Positions 1-6,377 of a stretch of DNA of 8,407 nt are shown piece after piece. Both the position numbers and the translations under genes were made by a program. Source of the DNA: Desulfobacterales bacterium CG23_combo_of_CG06-09_8_20_14_all_52_9 (lineage in GTDB: Bacteria; Desulfobacterota; Desulfobacteria; Desulfobacterales; UBA2156); NCBI GenBank assembly GCA_002771315.1, contig PCSF01000239.1:1-8407 (forward strand). The letters are read 5' to 3'. Numbering within the stretch: position 1 is the first letter of the stretch; every line of letters starts with the position of its first letter. Below the pieces are notes generated by a model. The model worked only from the letters and a program-made list of their open reading frames with translations, had not been told where the DNA came from and did no database searches.

Positions 1-2
1 TA

Positions 3-323
3 AACCTTCCGGATGAAACCCTGGTCAACGCAGCCTTAATAAAGGCCGGTTTTGCCCATCTGCTGTGTCAAACGCCCAATCTTGGCCGGATCGGATTACT
101 TCTGGCGGCCCAGCGGCGGGCGATGACGGCAAAAAGGGGAATCTGGGGGAACCTGCAGGAAAAGGCAAAAATATATATCGGAAACCGGTTTTCCAAACGG
201 TTTCATTTGCCCGATTGTCCCCGGGCAAAGGAAATCCACCCGAAAAACCGCGTGATTTTTACCCGAATATGGGATCCCTTCTGGGAAGGATACGCCCCGG
301 CATCCTGTTGTATGTCCCCTTGA
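3..323 (+). CDS. Thermonuclease-like (SNase) protein, C-terminal part, with zinc-finger-like tail; 5' end outside window
   Basis: This frame is open from the left edge to a TGA at 321-323 and gives 106 residues, so the gene starts before the window. Residues 4-20 (DETLVNAALIKAGFAHL) match the late part of the staphylococcal nuclease fold, where Nuc itself reads DGKMVNEALVRQGLAKV. Residues 45-49 (RGIWG) match the end of that domain. Residues 57-106 resemble the small Ada-like metal-binding module often found at the C-terminus of bacterial SNase proteins: YIGN, then F-H-L-P-D-C at 67-72, P-K-N-R-V at 80-84 and G-Y-A-P at 96-99. The expected closing PCxxC appears as P-A-S-C-C, so one usual cysteine is missing. 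The catalytic Arg/Glu/Arg residues of the family lie upstream and cannot be checked. The likely role is a secreted or envelope nuclease cutting DNA or RNA. The internal ATG at 123 would give only the tail and is not the start. It converges with the EF-G gene, 7 bases apart. Confidence 0.8.
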   Translation, partial: NLPDETLVNAALIKAGFAHLLCQTPNLGRIGLLLAAQRRAMTAKRGIWGNLQEKAKIYIGNRFSKRFHLPDCPRAKEIHPKNRVIFTRIWDPFWEGYAPASCCMSP

Positions 324-330
324 TCCTGAC

Positions 331-2394
331 TTATTCGGCCTCTTTTTTAGCCTTCTCCACGATTTTTTGGGCCAACTGGGCCGGTATTTCATCGTAGTGG
401 GAGAATTTCATCGTGTAGGTTCCCCGTCCGCCGGTCATGGAGTTGAGGTCCGGAGCATAGGTCTGAAACTCCGCCATGGGAACATGGGCCCGGATGACCT
501 GGTGCTTCCCTTTGGAATCCATTCCCAGGACCCTGCCCCGACGGCTGTTCAGGTTTCCCATGATATCCCCCATGTATTCATCCGGCGCGATGATGGTGAC
601 CTCCATGATCGGCTCCAGCAGGACCGGCTGGGCCTGTTCGGCAGCCTTTCTGAAGGCCAGAGAACCGGCGATCTTGAATGCCATTTCCGAGGAATCAACG
701 GCGTGATAAGATCCGTCGTCCAGGGTTACCCTGAAATCGATGCACGGGAACCCGGCCAGAACACCCCTCTGGCGCGACTCCACGATCCCTTTTTCAACGG
801 CAGGGATGTATTGTCGGGGGATGGAACCGCCGACGATGGCATCCACAAATTCAAAACCACCACCCCTGGGAAGCGGTTCCAGCTGGATCCAGCAGTCTCC
901 AAACTGACCGTGTCCACCCGTCTGTTTTTTGTGCCTTCCCTGAACCCGAATCTTCTTCTTGATGGTCTCCCGGTAGGGGATCTTGGGCAGTTCCAGAACC
1001 ACTTCCACGCCAAACTTCCGCTTGAGTTTTTCTACGGTGGCCTCGATGTGAACCTGTCCCGCCCCTGATATAAGGATCTCCTTGGTTTCGGAATTACGAG
1101 TCAATTGAAGTCCCACGTCCTCTTCGGTGATCCGCACCAGGGAGCTGTACACCTTATCCTCGTCGCCTGTGGATTTCGGTTTTACCGCAAAAGAAGTGAG
1201 GGGAGTCGGCGGCTCCACGGATGGATATTGAATCTTTTGGGCCTCATTACACAGGGTATCGCCGGTACCGGTCTCTTTAAGCTTGGCTACGGCAACAATA
1301 GCTCCCGGCCCTGCTCCGGTAATCGGTTTCTGTTCCCTTCCCGCCAACTGAAGCAGTTGAGTATAGCGCTCTTTGGCCCTTTTGTTCACATTGAAAAAAG
1401 TGCCGTCCCCACCGATTGCGCCGGAAACCACCCGAAAAATGGAGAGCCGGCCGTAGTAGGGGTCGGTAACGGTCTTGAAGACCAGTCCGGAAAAAGGAGC
1501 TTCCGGATCAGGAATCCGTTGCACGGTTTCTTTGCTATCCGGATGAATCCCCGTCCAGGCGCCGCGGTCTATCGGTGAGGGGAAGTATTCCGAGATTATG
1601 TCCATCAGCCGATCGATTCCGATCCTTTTCGTGGCACTGCCGCAGAATACCGGGACGATGACCCTGGAAGCCAGTCCTTTTTTCAGGGCTGTGCGGATTT
1701 CTTCATCCGTTGGCACTTCTCCCTCCAGGTACCGTTCCAGAAGGGCGTCGTCGGCTTCCGCAATGGCTTCAATCAGGCTCTCCCGGGCCTTTTCAGCCTG
1801 ATCCTTCATGGTTTCCGGTATGGGGGTTTCTTTGCTTTTTCCTTCCGGATCGTAAGAAAAGGCTTTCATCAAAACCAGATCCACGACACCGTTGAACCGG
1901 GCCTCGGAACCGATAGGCAGTTGCAGAAGGATGGGTTTTGGGGAAAAGGCGTCGGATATGCCTTCAAAGACCCGGCTGAAATCGGCCCGCTCCCGATCCA
2001 ATTTGTTGATAAAGATGGCACAGGGAAGATGAAATTCAGAGGCAAGGTCCCATGCCAGTTCAGTCTGAACTTTTACGCCGTCCACCGCATCAATGACCAG
2101 AAGGGCTGCATCGGCCGCCAGGATGCAGTTGCGGGTATCGGCAAAAAAGTTTTGATCTCCCGGAGTATCAATAATATTGACGACTTTCTTTGTCCAGTGG
2201 TACTGATGAAACGCGCTGCTCATGCTGGAGCGGCGTTTCAACTCCTCGGGTTCGAAGTCCATTGCTGTGTTCCCGTCTTCCATACGCCCCAGTCGAGAGA
2301 GAACTCCGGCGGTGAAAAGCATGATCTCCGCCAAAGAGGTTTTACCGGATCCGCCGTGACCTACCAACGCAATGTTTCTCAAGTTCTCTGTCAT
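331..2394 (-). CDS. Elongation factor G-type GTPase, divergent paralogue (EF-G2-like)
   Basis: A 687-residue translational GTPase of full EF-G length. The P-loop is GHGGSGKT (12-19), the switch II motif DTPGD (76-80), the guanine-specificity motif NKLD (130-133) and the G5 motif GSA (252-254). Domain II follows at about 295-390, domain III at 400-470, domain IV at 472-590 with QTGGHGQFGD at 491-500, and a domain V fold ending near 670 (EYMGDIMGNLNSRRG at 607-620). Canonical EF-G has AHIDAGKTT, a switch I ERGITI and DTPGHVDF. Here the P-loop is different, switch I reads KRRSSM (53-58) and the catalytic histidine of DTPGH is Asp80. These traits suit the second EF-G family known from Thermus and many anaerobes rather than the main fusA product. 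It probably acts on the ribosome in the cytoplasm, but its exact step is unclear. The ATG at 2394 has a good Shine-Dalgarno sequence. The gene has its own upstream gap, so it may be transcribed separately from tlyA. Confidence 0.93.
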   Translation of the reverse strand: MTENLRNIALVGHGGSGKTSLAEIMLFTAGVLSRLGRMEDGNTAMDFEPEELKRRSSMSSAFHQYHWTKKVVNIIDTPGDQNFFADTRNCILAADAALLVIDAVDGVKVQTELAWDLASEFHLPCAIFINKLDRERADFSRVFEGISDAFSPKPILLQLPIGSEARFNGVVDLVLMKAFSYDPEGKSKETPIPETMKDQAEKARESLIEAIAEADDALLERYLEGEVPTDEEIRTALKKGLASRVIVPVFCGSATKRIGIDRLMDIISEYFPSPIDRGAWTGIHPDSKETVQRIPDPEAPFSGLVFKTVTDPYYGRLSIFRVVSGAIGGDGTFFNVNKRAKERYTQLLQLAGREQKPITGAGPGAIVAVAKLKETGTGDTLCNEAQKIQYPSVEPPTPLTSFAVKPKSTGDEDKVYSSLVRITEEDVGLQLTRNSETKEILISGAGQVHIEATVEKLKRKFGVEVVLELPKIPYRETIKKKIRVQGRHKKQTGGHGQFGDCWIQLEPLPRGGGFEFVDAIVGGSIPRQYIPAVEKGIVESRQRGVLAGFPCIDFRVTLDDGSYHAVDSSEMAFKIAGSLAFRKAAEQAQPVLLEPIMEVTIIAPDEYMGDIMGNLNSRRGRVLGMDSKGKHQVIRAHVPMAEFQTYAPDLNSMTGGRGTYTMKFSHYDEIPAQLAQKIVEKAKKEAE

Positions 2395-2401
2395 ATTCCA
2401 T

Positions 2402-2408
2402 CCTTCCT
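2402..2408 (-). promoter_or_regulatory. Ribosome binding site of the EF-G gene
   Basis: The minus strand reads AGGAAGG here, 7 bases before the ATG at 2394. It is the strongest Shine-Dalgarno match among the genes in the window and fixes the start of the EF-G reading frame. Confidence 0.65.
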
Positions 2409-2433
2409 ATTCTATGATATTTGGGTACCGGCT

Positions 2434-2462
2434 TTTCTATCGGCATCTATCTGAAAAATCAA
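2434..2462 (-). promoter_or_regulatory. Possible sigma-70 type promoter for the EF-G gene
   Basis: On the minus strand TTGATT (2457-2462, 4 of 6 to TTGACA) and TAGAAA (2434-2439, 4 of 6 to TATAAT) are separated by exactly 17 bases. They sit in the 119-base gap between the tlyA stop and the EF-G start and would give a leader of about 30 bases. A second TTGATT lies a few bases upstream with a poorer partner. Both boxes are only partial matches, so this is a candidate and no more. The rest of the gap holds a 6-bp AT-rich hairpin (2477-2494) and a 6-bp GC hairpin across the tlyA stop (2500-2522), neither followed by a clean U-tract. Confidence 0.3.
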
Positions 2463-2513
2463 GCCATGAATCAACTGCAAAACTAAAATTTTGCCCGAAC
2501 CCTCCGGGGATTT

Positions 2514-3260
2514 TCAGGAGGGATGGGGAACCAAGGCAAGCCACATGAAAAATTCCCGATTCCCTTTGGGTCCCAAAAGGGGAGAAGGAACCATCGCCCG
2601 GACCGTCAGTCCTTGTCGGGAAAAAAATGCGGTCAAGTCGTTCAGTACCGCCTCGTGGAGCCTCGGATCCCGGACGACACCTCCCTTTCCAACCATCGAT
2701 TTTCCCACTTCGAACTGCGGTTTCACCAAAACGACCACATCCGCCCCGGGTCTCATGAACTTGAAGACCGCAGGCACCACGATCTTCAGAGAAATGAAGG
2801 AAGCATCCACTGTGACTAGGTCCACAGGTTCCGGGATTGCCGATTCCGGAAGGTAACGGATATTGGCCCGCTCGATGGCGATGATTCTAGGATCGTTCCT
2901 GAGCTTCCAGGCCAGCTGGCCGTATCCCACATCCACGGCATAGATCCGGGCGGCTCCGTGCTGGAGCAGGCAATCCGTAAACCCTCCGGTGGAAGCTCCC
3001 ACATCGAGACACACACATCCCGAAACCTTAAGGGAGAAGGATTCCAGGGCACCGGCCAGCTTGTCACCCCCCCGGCTCACATATCCTGCAGGCTCGCGGA
3101 TTAGGGAAATCCGCGTATTCTCCGGGAAAAAAGATCCCGGTTTATCCGCCACACGATTGTTCGCGGAAACGTTACCGGATAAGATCAGCCGCCTGGCACC
3201 TTCACGGCTTTCGGCAAATCCTTGTTCCATCACGAGATGATCCAGTCGCTTTTTAGTCAT
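2514..3260 (-). CDS. tlyA: TlyA family RNA 2'-O-methyltransferase (S4 + FtsJ domains)
   Basis: 248 residues from the ATG at 3260. Residues 3-60 form an S4 RNA-binding domain (RLDHLVMEQGFAESREGA). The FtsJ/RrmJ Rossmann methyltransferase fold follows, with SAM-binding motif DVGASTGGF at 86-94. The catalytic tetrad expected in TlyA is present: Lys67 in RGGDKL, Asp152 in TVDASFISL, Lys180 in VKPQFE and Glu236 in NREFF. Family members methylate ribose 2'-OH groups of 16S and/or 23S rRNA, and in mycobacteria this affects capreomycin sensitivity; the older name hemolysin A is misleading. The frame is open a further 29 codons upstream, but these run into the repeat element and look nothing like the family's N-terminus, while MTKKRLDHL does. 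The Shine-Dalgarno before the ATG is weak (GCAGAGA). In related genomes I recall tlyA following dxs. Here a 305-base gap with a repeat separates them. Confidence 0.93.
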   Translation of the reverse strand: MTKKRLDHLVMEQGFAESREGARRLILSGNVSANNRVADKPGSFFPENTRISLIREPAGYVSRGGDKLAGALESFSLKVSGCVCLDVGASTGGFTDCLLQHGAARIYAVDVGYGQLAWKLRNDPRIIAIERANIRYLPESAIPEPVDLVTVDASFISLKIVVPAVFKFMRPGADVVVLVKPQFEVGKSMVGKGGVVRDPRLHEAVLNDLTAFFSRQGLTVRAMVPSPLLGPKGNREFFMWLALVPHPS

Positions 3261-3276
3261 TCTCTGCTTTATTGAA

Positions 3277-3302
3277 ATTGTAAATGGATTCGGGTCTGTC
3301 AA
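3277..3302 (-). promoter_or_regulatory. Possible hybrid promoter at the repeat edge, reading into tlyA
   Basis: The minus strand has a perfect TTGACA at 3297-3302, which spans the end of the inverted-repeat element, and TACAAT at 3277-3282 (5 of 6 to TATAAT). The spacer is only 14 bases, well below the usual 16-18, so activity is doubtful. If it works, it would give tlyA a very short leader of about 10 bases. Confidence 0.22.
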
Positions 3303-3517
3303 GCTTGATGGCTTCGTAAAAAGTCCATCTGCTGCGTTGCGTTGCATCCCTTGCCCGGTTGAATGCCACTTTGTGGCCCTGCTTCGCAGGATTCAACCGG
3401 GTCAATCATTGCGGCGTACCTATAACTACGCCTCATTCCTCAGGATTTGCGCGCCTTGCATCTGAATCTTTTTACTTTGCCATCCCAATTTTGAGTTTTT
3501 ACGATTTCATCAAGCTT
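3301..3517. repeat. Nested inverted-repeat element between dxs and tlyA (MITE- or REP-like)
   Basis: A 217-base non-coding block is bounded by 25-base inverted repeats: left arm 3301-3325 starts AAGCTTGATGGCTTCGTAAA, and the reverse complement of the right arm 3493-3517 starts AAGCTTGATGAAATCGTAAA. They match at 21 of 25 positions. Inside lie a three-way-junction palindrome (3354-3401) and a third imperfect inverted repeat, 3408-3418 against 3427-3437, with GGCGTA and TACGCC as its core. No transposase or other gene is present, so if mobile it would be non-autonomous. The sequence TCAAGCTT occurs directly at both ends (3299-3306 and 3510-3517). Because AAGCTT is its own complement, it could be the outer end of the arms or a duplicated target. 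From memory, repeats with a GATGGCTTCGTAAAAAGTC end are frequent in Desulfobacterota genomes; I could not verify this. Confidence 0.75.
3354..3401. repeat. Perfect three-way-junction palindrome inside the larger repeat
   Basis: The outer stem CCCGGTTGAAT (3354-3364) pairs perfectly over 11 bp with ATTCAACCGGG (3391-3401). The 26 bases between them are completely used by two adjacent hairpins: GCCAC-TTT-GTGGC (3365-3377) and CCTGC-TTC-GCAGG (3378-3390). No base at the junction is left unpaired. The same fold is possible on both strands as DNA, or in RNA read through dxs toward tlyA. Confidence 0.8.
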
Positions 3518-3528
3518 TGAGTTGAAAT

Positions 3529-3560
3529 GGGAGGGAAGGGGAGGGGAAGGGGGGAGGAGG
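3529..3560 (+). other. 32-base purine tract with G-quadruplex potential, just past the dxs stop
   Basis: The plus strand is uninterrupted purine here. G-runs of 3, 3, 4, 4 and 6 bases (3529-3531, 3533-3535, 3538-3541, 3543-3546, 3549-3554) are separated by single or double A, which satisfies the standard G-quadruplex pattern more than once. The tract begins 5 bases beyond the dxs stop codon. Because dxs is transcribed leftward, the G-rich strand is the template and the RNA would carry a C/U-rich tail. This is sequence potential only, and folding has not been shown. Confidence 0.7.
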
Positions 3561-3565
3561 TTATG

Positions 3566-5446
3566 TCAATGCTTCTGCAAGAGACCCTTGATGGCATCGA
3601 CGATGGCCGGGGCATCGATGCGGTACTCGGCCCGCAATACCTGCTGAGGACCATGCTCCACAAACACGTCCGGGATACCGAGCCGGGTGATGCGACACTG
3701 ATGCAAAATACCATGATTGCACAGGCATTCCAAGACTGCGCTTCCGAATCCGCCCTGAAGCACGTTTTCTTCCACCGTGACAACAGCCCGAATCTTTTCG
3801 GCCAGGGAACAAATGAGGTTCGCGTCCAGGGGTTTGACGAACCGGCAGTTGACCAGGGTAGTCGTGAAACCTTCCTTCTTCAGGGTGTCACATGCCTTCA
3901 CCGCATCCTGAACAGGACGGCCTATGGCAAGAATGAGAGCATCGTTTCCTTCTTCCAGGATTTCGGCTTTCCCGATGGGCAGAACCGGATATGCCTCGTC
4001 GATGGAAACACCGACACCGATTCCCCGGGGATACCGGAGGGCGATGGGGCCATCATGGACAATGGCGGTGGCAAGCATCCTGCAGAGTTCATTTTCGTCT
4101 TTTGGTGCCATGACCGTCATATTGGGAAGGCTCCGAAGATAAGTAAGGTCAAAGAGCCCATGATGGGTCATTCCATCTTCCCCCACGATTCCTCCCCGGT
4201 CGACGGCAAAAACAACCGGGAGGGATTCGATACAGACATCATGCAGGATCTGGTCAAAGGCACGCTGCAGGAAGGTGGAATAAATCGCCACCACCGGACG
4301 TAACCCTTCCGTTGCCATTCCAGCGGCGAAGGTCACAGCGTGTTGTTCAGCGATTCCTACATCGAAAAAACGCCCCGGGAATTTTCCGGAAAAATCCACC
4401 AGACCGGTTCCCTCCGGCATGGCGGCGGTCACCGCGACGATCCTCTTATCTTTTTCGGCCAGTGCCGTCATCGCTTTCCCAAAGACCTGGGTATAGGTAG
4501 GAATGGGACTTGGAGAGTCGATGCAGTTGCCGGTTTCTACTTCGAAACACCCCACTCCATGAAAATAGACCGGATTCGATTCTGCAGGGGGATACCCCAT
4601 CCCTTTCTTGGTGGAAACATGAAGGAGGACCGGCTCTTTCAGGTACTGTATGTTACGGAGAATATCGATGAGATGGTTTAGGTTGTGCCCGTCGATGGGC
4701 CCGAAATAATTGAAATTAAAAGCTTCGAAAAGCATGCCGGGGGTGATAAAGGACTTCAGGGAATCCTCCCAGCGCTTGGCGAACTGGTAGATATCTTCCC
4801 CGAATTTGGGCAACGATTTCAGAAAATCGCCCAGATCCTTGCGCAACTCCAGGAGTCGTTTTCTTGAAAAGGTACGACTCAAAAAAGAAGAGAGAGCCCC
4901 TACGTTCTTGGAAATGGACATTTCATTGTCGTTCAAAATGACGACGATATCCTTCTGGAGATCACCAGCCTGGTTCAGACCCTCGTAGGCCAGCCCCGCG
5001 GTCATGGATCCGTCACCGATGATGGTTACCACCCTGGAATCTTCTCCTTTGAGCCCTTTGGCGCAGGCGATTCCCAGCCCGGCTGAAATAGATGTACTGC
5101 TGTGTCCCGTGGAAAAAGCGTCATGGGGACTTTCGCTCATCTTGGTGAATCCTGACAGTCCTCCGTGCCGCCGCAGGGTTGCGAACCGGTCCCGTCTTCC
5201 GGTGATGAGCTTGTGGGCATAAGCCTGATGTCCGACATCCCAGAGGATCCTGTCCTTCGGGCTGTCGAAAACATAATGTACGGCGATGGCCAGCTCCACG
5301 GCTCCCAGGCTCGAGGCCAGATGGCCGCCGTTTTTGGAGACCACATCCACGATCAGTTTCCGGATCTCCTGGGCCAATACCGGCAGCTCTTTCCGTGAAA
5401 GCTGTTTAAGATCAGCGGGGGAATCGATACGATCCAGGAGGCTCAC
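3566..5446 (-). CDS. dxs: 1-deoxy-D-xylulose-5-phosphate synthase
   Basis: 626 residues, the usual length for Dxs. It condenses pyruvate and glyceraldehyde 3-phosphate to 1-deoxy-D-xylulose 5-phosphate with thiamine diphosphate, the first step of the MEP isoprenoid pathway, and also supplies thiamine and pyridoxal synthesis in many bacteria. The thiamine/Mg motif runs from GDGSMTAG (144-151) to NDN (172-174). Further family marks are GGHLASSLG (40-48), WDVGHQAY (69-76), the pyrimidine-domain catalytic Glu367 in DVGIAEQHA, Arg417 in VDRGG and THHG at 427-430. The transketolase C-terminal domain covers about 495-620. The start is a GTG at 5446. MSLLDRIDSPADLK fits the N-terminus of close family members, and no ATG is available nearby upstream. 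The only Shine-Dalgarno-like stretch (AAAGGAA) ends about 13 bases before the GTG, so initiation may be weak or coupled to ispA, whose stop is 31 bases upstream. Confidence 0.97.
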   Translation of the reverse strand: MSLLDRIDSPADLKQLSRKELPVLAQEIRKLIVDVVSKNGGHLASSLGAVELAIAVHYVFDSPKDRILWDVGHQAYAHKLITGRRDRFATLRRHGGLSGFTKMSESPHDAFSTGHSSTSISAGLGIACAKGLKGEDSRVVTIIGDGSMTAGLAYEGLNQAGDLQKDIVVILNDNEMSISKNVGALSSFLSRTFSRKRLLELRKDLGDFLKSLPKFGEDIYQFAKRWEDSLKSFITPGMLFEAFNFNYFGPIDGHNLNHLIDILRNIQYLKEPVLLHVSTKKGMGYPPAESNPVYFHGVGCFEVETGNCIDSPSPIPTYTQVFGKAMTALAEKDKRIVAVTAAMPEGTGLVDFSGKFPGRFFDVGIAEQHAVTFAAGMATEGLRPVVAIYSTFLQRAFDQILHDVCIESLPVVFAVDRGGIVGEDGMTHHGLFDLTYLRSLPNMTVMAPKDENELCRMLATAIVHDGPIALRYPRGIGVGVSIDEAYPVLPIGKAEILEEGNDALILAIGRPVQDAVKACDTLKKEGFTTTLVNCRFVKPLDANLICSLAEKIRAVVTVEENVLQGGFGSAVLECLCNHGILHQCRITRLGIPDVFVEHGPQQVLRAEYRIDAPAIVDAIKGLLQKH

Positions 5447-5477
5447 GGTATGATTGAATTTCCTTTATCGTTGCTTT

Positions 5478-6377
5478 TCAGCGTTTTCTTTCGATGACAT
5501 ACATTGCGATAGCCCGCAGAGAATTTGTTTTGTTATCAAAATCGGACAGGCTGTGCAAGGCCGATTCGATGCATTTTTTGGCAAAATTTTTGGATTCCGA
5601 AACGCCCATGAGGGCAGGATAGGTGTTTTTTTTCTTGATCTGGTCTGTCCCCGCGGCTTTTCCCATCACTGCGGGATCCCCTTCTACGTTCAAGACATCG
5701 TCGATCACCTGGAATGCCAACCCGAGGTCTTTGGCGTAATTTTTCAATAGCCGGACCTGCCGGGAAGAACCGCCGCCCAGCGTCGCCCCGATCTCCGCAG
5801 ACGCTTCGATGAGGGCCCCGGTCTTTAGGTTGTGTAGATGACGGAGCTGATCGAAAGTCAGGAAAGCACCCTCTGCGGCGATATCCTCCATCTGTCCCTG
5901 GATCATTCCGGCAAGACCTGCGGCATGGGAGAGGATTCTGACGGCTTCCAGCGTCCTTTTCGGGTGATGGGAACGGAAAAATCGATCCGATGCCAGGACC
6001 TCGAAGGCCAGGGTGAGGAGGGCATCCCCGGCGAGAATGGCCGAAGCTTCATCAAAGGCCATATGACAGGTGGGCTTTCCCCGCCGCAGGGCGTCGTCGT
6101 CCATGGCCGGAAGATCATCATGAATCAGGGAATAGGTGTGGATCATCTCGATGGCACACGCTCCGGCCATGACATCGTCTTGGCTGCCGCCCACCGACTC
6201 GGCAGCCGCGATGCAAAGGATCGGCCGCATCCGTTTTCCTCCGGCCATCAGAGAGTAAGCCATCGCTTCCCTGAGACGGCTGTTCTCCGACAAGGCAAAT
6301 CGAAGGCACTCCTGCAAGGCGGCCTCAATCGACCTCCTTTTTTGGGCAAGATAGCCGGAAAGGTCAAACAGTGTCAT
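5478..6377 (-). CDS. ispA: Polyprenyl (farnesyl/geranylgeranyl) diphosphate synthase
   Basis: 299 residues, the typical size of bacterial FPP synthases. It condenses isopentenyl diphosphate with allylic diphosphates to make C15 (possibly C20) prenyl diphosphate for quinones, undecaprenyl carriers and similar lipids. GGKRMRP (46-52) binds diphosphate. The first Asp-rich motif is DDLPAMD (87-93) with the two-residue insertion of bacterial type II FPP synthases, followed by RRGKPT. The five residues before it are YSLIH, as in E. coli IspA. KTGALI is at 185-190. The second Asp-rich motif reads DDVLNVEGD (226-234), with Asn230 where many relatives have Asp. Exact product length cannot be decided from sequence. 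The ATG at 6377 lies inside the end of xseB (14-base overlap), so translation is probably coupled to xseB. dxs, which feeds the same pathway, follows directly. Confidence 0.95.
   Translation of the reverse strand: MTLFDLSGYLAQKRRSIEAALQECLRFALSENSRLREAMAYSLMAGGKRMRPILCIAAAESVGGSQDDVMAGACAIEMIHTYSLIHDDLPAMDDDALRRGKPTCHMAFDEASAILAGDALLTLAFEVLASDRFFRSHHPKRTLEAVRILSHAAGLAGMIQGQMEDIAAEGAFLTFDQLRHLHNLKTGALIEASAEIGATLGGGSSRQVRLLKNYAKDLGLAFQVIDDVLNVEGDPAVMGKAAGTDQIKKKNTYPALMGVSESKNFAKKCIESALHSLSDFDNKTNSLRAIAMYVIERKR

Noticed and set aside
367..1068. 233-codon open frame on the plus strand opposite the EF-G gene
   Set aside because: It is a shadow of EF-G; composition and lack of domains do not support a protein.
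2477..2522. Rho-independent terminator after tlyA
   Set aside because: There are two short stems (CCCTCC/GGAGGG across the stop codon and GCAAAA/TTTTGC), but neither is strong and followed by a run of T on the minus strand.
3261..3347. 29-residue N-terminal extension of TlyA
   Set aside because: It runs into the inverted-repeat element and lacks similarity to the S4 domain start. The ATG at 3260 gives the expected MTKKRLDHL.
3527..4303. 258-codon open frame on the plus strand opposite dxs
   Set aside because: It starts in the purine tract and runs antisense to a clearly real dxs. Its protein has no recognisable domain and mirrors dxs codons, so it is a shadow frame.
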